The notes: generated from the sequence alone by a model not told the origin. Counted from the first letter of the stretch, positions 1 to 8,646 are shown. The stretch: DNA of 64,000 bases from Anaerolinea sp. (GCA_029975055.1 JARKPU010000077.1:1-64000); one strand, 5' to 3'. Made by a program: numbers and translations.

Positions 1-468
1 CTGGACGTGGACGGCAAGGTCGTCGAAGGCGGCCTCAAGCCGTCTTCCGACACCGCCAGCCACCTCTATATCTACCGCCACCGGCCGGATGTCTTCGGCG
101 TGGTTCACACGCATTCACCTTATGCCACCGCTTTCGCCGCCATCGGCAAGCCCATCCCGGTGTACCTCACCGCCCAGGCAGACGAGTTCGGCGGACCCAT
201 CCCGTGCGCGGGCTTCGGCCTGATCGGCGGCGAGGATATCGGCCGGCTGGTGGTGGAAAACATCGGCAAGTCCCCGGCCTGCCTGTTGAAGAACCACGGC
301 GTGTTCACCATCGGCCCAGGCGGAAGGGCTGCCGTCAAAGCCGCCGTGATGGTGGAAGACGTCTCGCGCACCATCTGGATCGCCCGCCAGCTTGGCGAGC
401 CGGATGAAATCCCGCCTGAGATGGTCGAGAAGCTGCACTACCGCTACACCCACGAATACGGGCAGTGA
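1..468 (+). CDS. L-ribulose-5-phosphate 4-epimerase / class II aldolase, 5'-truncated
   Basis: The frame is open from base 1, so the start lies outside the window. About 155 C-terminal residues of a family that is usually near 230 aa are present. Class II aldolase/epimerases use a divalent metal (Zn in AraD) to interconvert or cleave sugar phosphates in the cytoplasm. Visible ligands match AraD spacing: Asp in KPSSDTASH, the two His of HTHSPYAT 19 and 21 residues later, and a distal His in KNHGVF. The stop overlaps the start of the radical SAM gene (TGATG), so the two are probably co-transcribed. L-fuculose-phosphate aldolase activity cannot be excluded without the N-terminus. Confidence 0.85.
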   Translation: MDVDGKVVEGGLKPSSDTASHLYIYRHRPDVFGVVHTHSPYATAFAAIGKPIPVYLTAQADEFGGPIPCAGFGLIGGEDIGRLVVENIGKSPACLLKNHGVFTIGPGGRAAVKAAVMVEDVSRTIWIARQLGEPDEIPPEMVEKLHYRYTHEYGQ

Positions 469-1685
469 TGGTAACGCTGGCGCAGTGGCGCGGCGGCAGT
501 CTGACTGTTTCAGCCAAGGCAAACTGCCTGACGCTCTCGTTACAATCATCGGGCGAGACGGCCGTCTTCTCGTTCGACGGCGCAGGCCGCCTGTGGACGG
601 CCATGCGGGGCGGCAACTCCTACCGGCGCGGGCTGGATGGCAAGATCGTCGCCAAATGGCAGACGCCCCAGGCCGGGCGCGGGCGGCGCTGGCTGGCGCC
701 CGCCGAAAGCGTGGAGCTGATTGGGCACGCCTGCGCGATGGCCGCGGCTCTGCTCGAAGATGTGCTGGCCGGCGCGCTGCCGCTCGACCCGCCCCTCGAT
801 GCGCCCGCGCTGGATTCGCTCAAGGCAGCGGCTGCCTTCACACCGGCGCGAGCGCAAGCCGATGTGGAAGCCTACCACGGGGTGTACCGGCCCGTCGGCA
901 TCCTACCGCCCGACCAATACATGGCGGTAGTGCTGCAAGCCGCCGAAGGCTGTTCCTTCAACACCTGCACGTTCTGCACATTCTATAAAGACCGGCGCTT
1001 CCGCATCAAGACACCGGCCGAATTCCGCGCGCACGCCGCCGCCGTGAAGGATTACCTCGCCGGGGGGCTCAGCCTGCGGCGAACGATCTTCCTCGGCGAC
1101 GCGAACGCGCTGGTCATCCCCACGCCGCGCCTGCTGCCCTTGCTGGAAATCACGCACGAGCTTTTCGATGTGGCGAAACTCGGCGGCATTTATGCCTTCC
1201 TCGACGGCTTCAGCGGTGAGAAGAAAACCCAGGCCGATTACGCCGCGCTGGCCAGGCTGGGCCTTCGCCGGGTCTATATTGGCCTGGAATCGGGGCACGA
1301 CCCGCTCCTGCGCTTCCTCAAAAAGCCCGGCAAAGCCGAAGACGCCGTCCAGGCCGTGCGGGCCATGAAGGCTGCCGGCGTGGCGGTGGGGATCATCGTG
1401 CTCTCAGGCGCAGGCGGGAAGCAATTTGCCAGGGCGCATACGGCCGATACCATTGCCGTGTTGAACCGCATGGAACTGGATGCCGACGACCTGCTTTATT
1501 TCTCCGAACTGGTGGAGACCGAAGGGCTGGAATACAGCCGGGATGCTTATGCCGCCGCCCTGCAGCCGCTTTCGGAGGCTGAACGCATCGCCCAGGGGGA
1601 GGAGATCGAGCGCGCCTTGCGCTTCGACGAAGAGCGCGGCGTGCCGCACATCAGCCGGTATGATATTCGAGAGTTTGTGTATTGA
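468..1685 (+). CDS. Radical SAM protein
   Basis: A 405-aa protein. The [4Fe-4S]/SAM site is seen as CSFNTCTFC (Cys162, Cys167, Cys170), a CX4CX2C spacing seen in a subset of radical SAM proteins rather than the classical CX3CX2C. It is followed by a TIM-barrel-like region with GLRRVYIGLESGHDPLL, typical of the Elp3/MiaB/NifB-type fold. The first 150 residues have no recognised domain. ATG at 468 overlaps the upstream TGA; a GTG at 465 is an alternative. Substrate unknown. A strong terminator follows 70 bp downstream, ending the araD-like/radical SAM unit. Confidence 0.85.
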   Translation: MVTLAQWRGGSLTVSAKANCLTLSLQSSGETAVFSFDGAGRLWTAMRGGNSYRRGLDGKIVAKWQTPQAGRGRRWLAPAESVELIGHACAMAAALLEDVLAGALPLDPPLDAPALDSLKAAAAFTPARAQADVEAYHGVYRPVGILPPDQYMAVVLQAAEGCSFNTCTFCTFYKDRRFRIKTPAEFRAHAAAVKDYLAGGLSLRRTIFLGDANALVIPTPRLLPLLEITHELFDVAKLGGIYAFLDGFSGEKKTQADYAALARLGLRRVYIGLESGHDPLLRFLKKPGKAEDAVQAVRAMKAAGVAVGIIVLSGAGGKQFARAHTADTIAVLNRMELDADDLLYFSELVETEGLEYSRDAYAAALQPLSEAERIAQGEEIERALRFDEERGVPHISRYDIREFVY

Positions 1686-1754
1686 GCAAGGGGCCGGTTG
1701 AAGAGAGAGGCTGTTTGAAAAGACCCGTTGAACCAATTGAACCGGCATACGTAA

Positions 1755-1783
1755 GGGCGGACCGATGGGTCCGCCCTCTTTTT
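1755..1783 (+). terminator. Rho-independent terminator after the radical SAM gene
   Basis: Perfect 9-bp stem GGGCGGACC (1755-1763) with GGTCCGCCC (1768-1776), a GATG loop, then TCTTTTT. It ends the plus-strand unit. Confidence 0.9.
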
Positions 1784-1844
1784 GGACAGCTTCTCTCTTT
1801 CGTGGTTTCCCCGCTAGTTCAGACCATTTCCTCTCATTCCCCGG

Positions 1845-1893
1845 CCCTCACCTGCTGCCGCTTGACTTTGTTCACAATTGCTGCGGGTGAGGG
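1845..1893. repeat. Imperfect inverted repeat, CCCTCACC type
   Basis: CCCTCACCTGCTGC (1845-1858) is nearly the reverse complement of GCTGCGGGTGAGGG (1880-1893), separated by 21 bp. A further GGTGAGGG follows at 1898-1904. The stretch lies in the 250-bp gap between convergent genes and may be a decayed REP/MITE-like element. No other copy was seen in this window. Confidence 0.4.
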
Positions 1894-1938
1894 TAGGGTG
1901 AGGGAATAATCCAGGAATTTCGCGGGAAAAACCATTTA

Positions 1939-3342
1939 TTAGATGAACCGGAAGTACTCCCCGTAGTCCACATTCCAGCCTTCGGGTTTGAATTCGCCGG
2001 TGGCGCGGTCTTGCCGGTAAACGCCCCGGTAATCTCCGCGCAGGATGCGCTGGAGGGCCTCCACCAGCCGGTCCACATCCTCAAAGCTGTTATACAGGCC
2101 AAAGGAGGCCCGCACCAGCCCGGGCATATCCGCCCGGTTGCCTGAAAGGATCTCCCCGCGCACACGGCGGGCCTGTTCCTCGCCCACACCCAGCAGGCGC
2201 AGCAGGTAGGGATGCGCGCAGAAGCACCCGCTGCGCACCCCGATCCCAAATTCGTAGCCCAGGATGGCCCCCACCAGGAAGTGCGAAACCCCTTCCACAC
2301 GCATCGGCAGCACCCCCACCCGCGAGGCGGCGTTGGCGGGGTTGGTGTCGCCATAGAGCTGCAGACCGGGCACCCGGGCCAGCCGTTCGAGCGCGTAAGC
2401 CGTCAACTCGGCTTCGTGCGCGGCTACAGCGTCCATGCCCAGCGCGCTAAGCTGAGCAATCGCCGCCCCAAGCGCCACCGCCCCGGCGGTGTTGGGGCTG
2501 CCGGCTTCATCGCGTTCGGGCGGGTTCGTCCAGGCCACCTCTTCTTCGGTGACGAACTCCACCTGCCCCCCGCCGCGGTGGTCGGGTGCGGCGTTCTCGA
2601 AGGTGTCGCGGCGGCCCACCAGCGCACCGCAGCCATAGGGGGCATACATTTTGTGCGCCGAGAGCACGATGTAATCGAGGCAGGCGGGGTCGTCCGGCGC
2701 ACCCATCTCCACCTTGCGGTGCGGGGCAAGCTGCGCGCAATCCACCAGGATGCGCGCGCCAACCGCGTGCGCCTTCTCCGCCAGGCGGTGAACCGGGTTG
2801 ATATAGCCGGTGACGTTGCTGGCCCCCGAGACAGCCACCAGCGCCACCCGGCTGCCCCACTCGCGCAAGAGCGAATCGAAGTGGGCTTCATCCAGCCGCC
2901 CGTCGGGCAGTACCCCGCAGTGCAGCACCTTTGCCACCCCGCGCCAGGGCAGGTCATTGGAGTGGTGCTCCATCGTACTCACCAGCACCACACCACGCCC
3001 CGCGCTGAACGGGTAACACAGCGCCAGCCGGTTGATCATCTCGGTGGTGTTCTTGCCAAACATGCAGGTGTGCACCTGCGGGTCGGCGCCGACAAAAGCC
3101 GCCGTCATCCGGCGGGCTTCCTCGAAGATGTGCGTGCAGAGCTGGCTTTTGAAGCCCGTGCCGCGGTGCACGCTGGAGTAATACTGCATGAATGCACTCA
3201 CCGCCTCTTCCACTGCGCGCAGCGGCGGGGTGGAGGCGGCGTTATCGAGGTTGGTATAGACGCACCGGCTTCCATCCAGCAAGGGCACCGAGACGTCCAG
3301 CCCGGCAAACAGGTTTCGATAGGTTTGTGTGGCAATGGGCAT
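1939..3342 (-). CDS. Class V aminotransferase, cysteine-desulfurase-like
   Basis: A 467-aa PLP enzyme. The Schiff-base lysine is in VLSAHKMYAP (about residue 231), with an upstream EHHSND segment and a LVDCAQLAPH aspartate that would stack and hold the PLP. A C-terminal RSGCFCAHPY loop sits where SufS/CsdA enzymes carry their catalytic cysteine, so sulfur transfer from cysteine is likely. The sequence is longer than a typical SufS (about 410 aa). ATG at 3342 was chosen; an upstream in-frame ATG at 3387 would run into the mraZ promoter. No suf or isc partners are adjacent. The gene is divergent from the dcw cluster. Confidence 0.82.
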   Translation of the reverse strand: MPIATQTYRNLFAGLDVSVPLLDGSRCVYTNLDNAASTPPLRAVEEAVSAFMQYYSSVHRGTGFKSQLCTHIFEEARRMTAAFVGADPQVHTCMFGKNTTEMINRLALCYPFSAGRGVVLVSTMEHHSNDLPWRGVAKVLHCGVLPDGRLDEAHFDSLLREWGSRVALVAVSGASNVTGYINPVHRLAEKAHAVGARILVDCAQLAPHRKVEMGAPDDPACLDYIVLSAHKMYAPYGCGALVGRRDTFENAAPDHRGGGQVEFVTEEEVAWTNPPERDEAGSPNTAGAVALGAAIAQLSALGMDAVAAHEAELTAYALERLARVPGLQLYGDTNPANAASRVGVLPMRVEGVSHFLVGAILGYEFGIGVRSGCFCAHPYLLRLLGVGEEQARRVRGEILSGNRADMPGLVRASFGLYNSFEDVDRLVEALQRILRGDYRGVYRQDRATGEFKPEGWNVDYGEYFRFI

Positions 3343-3381
3343 AAAAAATCCTTGCAAAAGCGTTAAAAGTGGGAAAAGTAC

Positions 3382-3410
3382 TTGCAATCAGTCCACATAT
3401 ACGCTATACT
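3382..3410 (+). promoter_or_regulatory. Sigma-70-type promoter of the dcw operon
   Basis: TTGCAA (3382-3387), a 17-bp spacer and TATACT (3405-3410). Predicted start near 3417, about 80 nt before mraZ and inside the first MraZ-type box. Confidence 0.8.
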
Positions 3411-3450
3411 GTGGGCATAAGTGGTACGAAGTGGGAGATTGTGGTAGGAA
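3411..3450 (+). promoter_or_regulatory. MraZ operator: four direct repeats at 10-bp spacing
   Basis: GTGGG, GTGGT, GTGGG and GTGGT begin at 3411, 3421, 3431 and 3441, exactly one helical turn apart. MraZ is known to bind tandem TGGG-type repeats with 10-bp periodicity just before its own gene. Here they start immediately after the -10 box, so bound MraZ would block initiation or promoter escape. A further GTGGG stands alone at 3369. Confidence 0.8.
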
Positions 3451-3472
3451 CGCCGGGTTCGCCCGGCGTTCC
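3447..3472 (+). promoter_or_regulatory. 11-bp UUCG-capped hairpin in the mraZ leader
   Basis: Perfect stem GGAACGCCGGG (3447-3457) with CCCGGCGTTCC (3462-3472) capped by TTCG. No T-run follows, so it is not a terminator. It sits just before the mraZ ribosome-binding site (GGAGAGG, 3480-3486) and overlaps the fourth MraZ box. It could stabilise the long operon transcript or affect mraZ translation. Confidence 0.65.
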
Positions 3473-3496
3473 GCATATCGGGAGAGGCTAGAACTT

Positions 3497-3934
3497 ATGT
3501 TCCTCGGGCGCTACGAACACACCATCGATGACAAAGGCCGGCTGACCATCCCGGTACGCTACCGAGAACTTCTGGCCGAGGGGGCTTACGTCACCCAGGG
3601 GTTCGACCACAACCTCATGGTGCTGACCCAATCCTCCTTCGATCAAGTGTACGCCTACATCAACCAGATCAGCCTGACCAACCCCGATGCACGCCTGCTC
3701 AAACGCCTGATCTTCTCTTCCGCCGAGCACGTCGAGGTGGATAAAGTCGGGCGCATCCTCATCCCGCAGTACCAGCGGGAATTTGCCCAACTCGAAAGCC
3801 GCGCCATCCTCGTCGGCAGTGGAGATTACTTCGAAATCTGGTCGCCCGAAGAGTGGGAGCGCCAGAACGAATCGCTCCAGAACACCGAGGCCAACGAGCA
3901 TCGCTTTGCGGCTTTCGACCTGCACGTCCGGTGA
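3497..3934 (+). CDS. mraZ: Transcriptional regulator MraZ
   Basis: A 145-aa protein with two SpoVT-AbrB-like repeats. The first begins MFLGRYEHTIDDKGRLTIP, the second has VEVDKVGRILIP, and both carry the DxxGR signature that forms the DNA-binding face of MraZ. It is normally the first dcw gene and represses the operon through direct repeats upstream. Such repeats are present at 3411-3450. ATG at 3497 follows GGAGAGG; the frame stays open further upstream but those starts would include the promoter. The stop lies 5 bp before rsmH. Confidence 0.95.
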   Translation: MFLGRYEHTIDDKGRLTIPVRYRELLAEGAYVTQGFDHNLMVLTQSSFDQVYAYINQISLTNPDARLLKRLIFSSAEHVEVDKVGRILIPQYQREFAQLESRAILVGSGDYFEIWSPEEWERQNESLQNTEANEHRFAAFDLHVR

Positions 3935-3939
3935 CCGGT

Positions 3940-4890
3940 ATGCCCAGGCCAGCGCCCGGCCTGCAGCCGCCTCACCGACCCGTACTTTACAAACAAATTA
4001 TACTCGCTTTGCGCCCGCGCAGCCGGGGCCGGTATGTGGATGCCACCCTCGGCGCCGGCGGGCACGCCGCCGGTATCCTCGAAGCCTCCAGCCCCGATGG
4101 CATGCTCCTGGGCATCGACCTCGACCCGCAAGCGCTGGCACTGGCAGGCCAGCGCTTATCGAACTACCCTGGGCGCTTCACCCTCGTCGAGGCCTCCTTC
4201 ACCACCCTGGCGGAGCAGCTGCGGAAACTCGGCTGGGAGAGCGTGGACGGCATCGTCATCGACCTGGGAGTATCTTCGATGCAGCTCGATACCCCCGAAC
4301 GCGGGTTTTCCTTCCAGGCCGATGGGCCGCTGGATATGCGCTTTGGCCCGCAGCAATCCGTTTCCGCCGAGGAACTGCTCAACCGCCTGGCGGAGGACGA
4401 ACTGGCCGATTTGATCTGGCGATATGGCGAGGAACGGCTTTCGCGGCAAATTGCGCGCAGCATCGTCCAGGCCCGCCCGCTTCACACCACGCGCGAGCTG
4501 GCCGATGCCGTCCTGCGGGCGGTTGGGGGTCAGAAAGGCCGCATACATCCGGCCACACGCACCTTTCAGGCGCTCCGCATCGCCGTCAACGATGAGCTGC
4601 AGGCGGTGGAGGCCGTGCTCCCCCAGGCGCTGGCTGCCCTGGCCCCCGGTGGGAGGCTGGCGGTGATCAGCTTCCACTCGCTCGAAGACCGGCTGGTGAA
4701 GCAGGCCTTCCACCGCGAGAGCCGCGACTGCATCTGCCCGCCGGAACAGCCTGTGTGCACCTGCGGCCACAAAGCGAGTATCCGAGAAGTGAACCGCCAC
4801 CCCATCCAGGCCGAGGAGGATGAGATCGCCGAAAACCCGCGCTCGCGCAGCGCAAAACTGAGGGTGGCCGAGAAATTGGAACTGGCATGA
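3940..4890 (+). CDS. rsmH: 16S rRNA m4C1402 methyltransferase RsmH (MraW)
   Basis: A 316-aa SAM-dependent enzyme that N4-methylates C1402 of 16S rRNA in the ribosomal P site. Family motifs in order: VDATLGAGGHAAGIL (SAM loop), DLGVSSMQLD, RGFSFQADGPLDMRF, IHPATRTFQALRIAVNDEL and AVISFHSLEDRLVK. A cysteine group CICPPEQPVCTC lies near the C-terminus, as in many homologues. ATG at 3940 was taken as the start; a GTG at 3931 overlapping the mraZ stop would add three residues. Second gene of the dcw operon, as usual. Confidence 0.95.
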   Translation: MPRPAPGLQPPHRPVLYKQIILALRPRSRGRYVDATLGAGGHAAGILEASSPDGMLLGIDLDPQALALAGQRLSNYPGRFTLVEASFTTLAEQLRKLGWESVDGIVIDLGVSSMQLDTPERGFSFQADGPLDMRFGPQQSVSAEELLNRLAEDELADLIWRYGEERLSRQIARSIVQARPLHTTRELADAVLRAVGGQKGRIHPATRTFQALRIAVNDELQAVEAVLPQALAALAPGGRLAVISFHSLEDRLVKQAFHRESRDCICPPEQPVCTCGHKASIREVNRHPIQAEEDEIAENPRSRSAKLRVAEKLELA

Positions 4891-4936
4891 GTGTTGCATG
4901 GAATCTGGCGCACAAAGAGTTCGTGGAGGATTATCT

Positions 4937-5413
4937 GTGACAGCTCATCAACGGATCAACCAGGCTTACCGGCAGGCCCCCTGGCGCAAAGCGACCCAGA
5001 TCGGCGTCTTATTCCTGATCATCGCCGTCCTGGGAGCTTCTATTTTATGGATTATGCTGACCGTCACGGTGCAGGCGGCTTCGGCCGGGCTGCAGATTCA
5101 AGACCTGGAGGCCCGGCAGGAAGAATTGCAGCGCAGCATCGCCAGTATGCGCACCGATATTGCCATCAACACGTCCGCCTCTGCCATGGAAGCCCGCGCC
5201 AAAGAACTCGGCTTCCACCGCGCCACCAAAGACGAGATCGACTACATGGTGATCCCAGGATACACCGGCCGTCAGCCGCAGATCTCCGCGCCCCCTCCCA
5301 CCGCCAGCGTCAGCCCGGTGTTGATCAAACCGAGCTACACTCAATCGCTCTCCGAGTGGCTGCTGCAGGGAATTCTAAAGATGAATGAGCAGGCAGGAGG
5401 GCTGGCCCCGTGA
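4937..5413 (+). CDS. ftsL: FtsL/DivIC-like septum protein
   Basis: A 158-aa bitopic protein with a short basic cytoplasmic tail (about residues 1-20), one membrane helix (IGVLFLIIAVLGASILWIML) and an extracytoplasmic coiled coil (IQDLEARQEELQRSI). It ends in a Pro/Ser-rich tail. Sequence conservation in FtsL is weak, so the assignment rests on topology and on position between rsmH and ftsI. It would bridge the divisome and FtsI. GTG at 4937 has a good site (GGAGGA, 4925-4930); ATG at 4898 is an alternative with no site. Its stop overlaps the ftsI start (GTGA). Confidence 0.8.
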   Translation: MTAHQRINQAYRQAPWRKATQIGVLFLIIAVLGASILWIMLTVTVQAASAGLQIQDLEARQEELQRSIASMRTDIAINTSASAMEARAKELGFHRATKDEIDYMVIPGYTGRQPQISAPPPTASVSPVLIKPSYTQSLSEWLLQGILKMNEQAGGLAP

Positions 5414-7200
5414 AAAGCAAATCCTTCTGGCGTTATTACTTCGTTGGAGGCGCGCTGACCCTGGCGGGCCTGTTCATTTTTATATGGATGATCCGTATCC
5501 TGCTCAGCCCAGAAGCCGAAACCTTCCGCGAGATCGGCGGAAGGTACGAAACCTTCCCCAAGACGGTTTACCCCGAACGCGGGAACATCTACGACCGCTG
5601 GGGGCACCTGCTGGCCGGCAACGTCGAGACCTACGAGATCGGCGCCGACCTGCGCTACGTGACCGACCCGCAGACGATCGCCGCCACGCTCTCCTCCATC
5701 ACCGGCATTGACTACAACAATACCTACGCCCTCGTCAGCGAACCGTGGGACTCAGACCTGCCGCGCTACGTGAAGCTGGCCGATTTCGTCGAGCCGGAAA
5801 AGATCGCCCAGCTGGAAGCCATCGAAAAGCAGCTCAACGAAACGCGCGCCAATGCCTCGCGCCGCAACCGCAAAGACGACGTCATGCCGAACATGGACGG
5901 CGTGATCTGGACGCCCAAGCTCAAGCGCAGCTACCCCGAGCACACCCTCGGCTCGAATATCGTCGGGTTCTACTCGTACCGCGAGCAGGAAAAGGCCCGC
6001 GGCTATTACGGCGTGGAAGAAAAATACAACCAGCTCCTGGCGGGCACGCCCACCCAGGTGACGGTGGCCCTCGACCCGTATAAAATCCAGGACATCCCGG
6101 AGATTCCCCCCGGAGCCAGCCTGGTGCTGACCATCGACCGCGATATCCAGGCGATGGCCGAACGCGTGCTGGATGAGCACATCCAGTCCTCGGGGGCAAA
6201 ATCCGGCACGGTGGTCATCCTCGACCCCGAAACCGGCGAATTGATCGCCATGGCCGTCTCCGACCGGCTCGACCCGAACCATTACTGGGATTACAGCAAA
6301 GTCTTCCCCGGCATCATGGCTTATAACCGCGCCATCGGCACCACCTATGAGCCAGGCTCGGTCTTCAAAGTCCTCACCATGGCCGCCGCGCTGGATGCGG
6401 GCGCGGTGGAACCTTCCACTTCCTTCCTGGATACCGGCGTGATCATGGTCGGCGGCGTCGCCATTCGCAACTGGGACCGCGGCGCCTGGGGACCTCAGGA
6501 TATGACCGGCTGCATGCAGCACTCGTTGAACGTCTGCCTGGCCTGGGTGGCCACTGAACTCGGCCCGAGCAAGTTCTATAACTACCTGAATAACTTCGGC
6601 ATCGGCCACCTGACGGGCATCGATCTCTCCGGCGAAGTCTCGCAGCCTGTCCTCATCCCCGGTGACACCGGCTGGTATGAGGTGAACCTGGGCACCAACG
6701 CGTTCGGGCAGGGCGTGGCCGCCACCCCCATCCAGATGGTCACCGCCATTGGGGCGGTAGCCAACCACGGCAAAATGATGGCCCCGCACGTGCTCAAAGC
6801 CGTCATCGAGAACGGGGAGCAGTATAATAACCCGCCGCAGGTCATCGGCACACCCATCAGCCGCCAGACGGCCGACACCCTCACCGAGATGCTCGCCAAC
6901 TCGCTGGAGAAGGAATCGTCGGTGGCGCTGGTGGAGGGCTACCGCGTGGCCGGCAAGACGGGCACCGCCGAAATCCCCGGGCCGGGCGGGTACCTCGAAA
7001 ACGCCACGAACGCCTCGTTCGTCGGCTGGGGCCCGGTGGATGACCCGCGCTTCGTCGTGTATGTCTGGCTGGAGCAGCCGCAAACCTCGCCCTGGGGCTC
7101 GGTGGTGGCCGCGCCGCTCTTCAGTGAAATTGTGCAGAACCTGGTTGTGCTCATGGACCTGCCCCCTGATGCAATCCGGCAGGAAATAGCCAGCCACTAA
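5410..7200 (+). CDS. ftsI: Division transpeptidase FtsI (PBP class B)
   Basis: A 596-aa class B penicillin-binding protein: N-terminal membrane anchor (about residues 10-30), a PBP dimerisation domain starting at YPERGNIYDRWG, and a C-terminal transpeptidase. Catalytic motifs: SVFK (Ser317, Lys320), SLN (372-374) and KTG (516-518) in VAGKTGTAEIPG. It cross-links septal peptidoglycan on the outer face of the membrane. It starts with GTG overlapping ftsL. No PASTA domains follow, unlike Firmicute PbpX/SpoVD. murF follows directly; murE, often found here, is absent. Confidence 0.95.
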   Translation: MKSKSFWRYYFVGGALTLAGLFIFIWMIRILLSPEAETFREIGGRYETFPKTVYPERGNIYDRWGHLLAGNVETYEIGADLRYVTDPQTIAATLSSITGIDYNNTYALVSEPWDSDLPRYVKLADFVEPEKIAQLEAIEKQLNETRANASRRNRKDDVMPNMDGVIWTPKLKRSYPEHTLGSNIVGFYSYREQEKARGYYGVEEKYNQLLAGTPTQVTVALDPYKIQDIPEIPPGASLVLTIDRDIQAMAERVLDEHIQSSGAKSGTVVILDPETGELIAMAVSDRLDPNHYWDYSKVFPGIMAYNRAIGTTYEPGSVFKVLTMAAALDAGAVEPSTSFLDTGVIMVGGVAIRNWDRGAWGPQDMTGCMQHSLNVCLAWVATELGPSKFYNYLNNFGIGHLTGIDLSGEVSQPVLIPGDTGWYEVNLGTNAFGQGVAATPIQMVTAIGAVANHGKMMAPHVLKAVIENGEQYNNPPQVIGTPISRQTADTLTEMLANSLEKESSVALVEGYRVAGKTGTAEIPGPGGYLENATNASFVGWGPVDDPRFVVYVWLEQPQTSPWGSVVAAPLFSEIVQNLVVLMDLPPDAIRQEIASH

Positions 7201-7209
7201 GGAGAAACC

Positions 7210-8646
7210 GTGCTGACCCTGGCAGATATCCTGGAAGCTCTCACCGGCAAGCGTATCGAGCCATCCGGCCTCGTCATCAGCGAGGCTGCCATCGATTCAC
7301 GCCAGGTGATCCCAGGCGGGCTGTTCTTTGCCCTGCCAGGCGAGCGCACCGACGGGCACAACTACGTCGAGGCGGCCTTCAAGAAGGGCGCGCTGCTCGC
7401 CGTCGTCCAGCGCGATATGTCTCCGCAATTCTTCACCCTCGACCTGCGCTCGGGTGCCTTCGACCCCGATGCAACCCTGCCCGCGGCTCTGCGCTCGGGC
7501 CAGCCCTTCTGCCTGCGCGTGGATGATTCGCTGGCCGCGCTGCAGCAAATCGCCGCCTATTGGCGCCGCAAGCACGACCTGCGCGTCATCGGCATCACCG
7601 GCAGCGTGGGAAAATCCACCACCAAAGAGCTGGTGGCCGAGGTGCTCAGCCAGCGCTACCGCACGCTGAAGAACGCCGGAAACTTGAACAATGAGATCGG
7701 CCTCCCGCTCACGCTGCTGCGGCTTGGGCCGGGTTACCAGCGCGCCGTGCTCGAAATGGGCTTTTACGTCCCCGGCGAAATTTCCCAATTGTGCCAGATT
7801 GCCCAGCCGCAGGTCGGCGTGGTCACGCTGGTGGGGACGGTGCACGCCGAGCGCGCCGGCTCACAGGAAGCCATCGCCCGCGGGAAGGCCGAACTGGTGC
7901 AGGCGCTGCCCCCCGCCCCGGAGGGCTTCGCCATTCTGAACTATGACGACCCCTGGGTGCGCAGCATGGCCGGGCAGACCCGCGCCCGGGTGATCTTCTA
8001 CGGCCTGGACCCCGCCGCCGACCTGTGGGCGGACGAGGTGGAAAGCATCGGCCTCGAAGGCATGCGCTTCCGCCTGCATTACCAGGACGAGGTGCTTCAC
8101 CTGCGCGTGCCGCTGCTGGGGCATCACTCGGTGCAGACCGTCTTGCGGGCTGCCGCCGTGGGGTTGTGCGAGGGCCTGGCCTGGGGAGAAATCATCGCCG
8201 GCCTCTCGATGGGCCAGACTCAACTCCGGCTGGTGGCCGTGCGCACCGAAAACGGGGCGCTCATCCTCGATGACTCGTACAACGCCTCGCCGGAATCGAC
8301 GCTGGCCTCGCTCAACCTGCTCAAAGATCTGCCCGGGCGGCACATCGCCGTGTTGGGCGACATGCTCGAGCTGGGCCCTTACGAGAAAAGCGGTCACGAA
8401 ATGGTGGGCGCAAGCGCCGGCGAAGTGGCCGATGAGCTGATCGGCGTGGGCGAGCTCAGCCGCATCATCCTGGCTTCGGCGCGCAGCGCCGGGCTGGCCG
8501 CCGAGCACATCCACTGGGTGAGTGATACGGCCGAAGCCGCCCGGCTGCTCCAGGGAATGCTCAGGGAGGGCGACGTGGTGCTGGTGAAAGGCTCGCACGG
8601 CCTGCGCATGGACCGCATCGTCTCCGCGCTGGAGGTCGTCGAATGA
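7210..8646 (+). CDS. murF: UDP-MurNAc-tripeptide:D-Ala-D-Ala ligase MurF
   Basis: A 478-aa Mur ligase that adds D-Ala-D-Ala to UDP-MurNAc-tripeptide. The N-terminal domain has AIDSRQVIPGGLFFALPGERTDGH, typical of MurE/MurF. The ATP loop GITGSVGKSTTKEL starts at about residue 128, and the C-terminal domain has LDDSYNASPES and VLGDMLELG, which are MurF hallmarks. The MurE meso-DAP motif is not seen. GTG start follows AAGGAG (7199-7204). Its end overlaps mraY by 4 bp. Confidence 0.95.
   Translation: MLTLADILEALTGKRIEPSGLVISEAAIDSRQVIPGGLFFALPGERTDGHNYVEAAFKKGALLAVVQRDMSPQFFTLDLRSGAFDPDATLPAALRSGQPFCLRVDDSLAALQQIAAYWRRKHDLRVIGITGSVGKSTTKELVAEVLSQRYRTLKNAGNLNNEIGLPLTLLRLGPGYQRAVLEMGFYVPGEISQLCQIAQPQVGVVTLVGTVHAERAGSQEAIARGKAELVQALPPAPEGFAILNYDDPWVRSMAGQTRARVIFYGLDPAADLWADEVESIGLEGMRFRLHYQDEVLHLRVPLLGHHSVQTVLRAAAVGLCEGLAWGEIIAGLSMGQTQLRLVAVRTENGALILDDSYNASPESTLASLNLLKDLPGRHIAVLGDMLELGPYEKSGHEMVGASAGEVADELIGVGELSRIILASARSAGLAAEHIHWVSDTAEAARLLQGMLREGDVVLVKGSHGLRMDRIVSALEVVE

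Noticed and set aside
1682..1909. Open frame of 75 codons after the radical SAM gene
   Set aside because: It runs through a strong terminator and an inverted repeat, has no family resemblance and overlaps the upstream stop only by chance.
3329..3496. N-terminal extension of MraZ
   Set aside because: It would cover the promoter, the MraZ boxes and the leader hairpin; the family starts at MFLG.
5752..7197. 481-codon minus-strand frame over ftsI
   Set aside because: Exact antisense of a clear gene in GC-rich DNA; His/Asp/Gly-rich composition is typical of such shadows.
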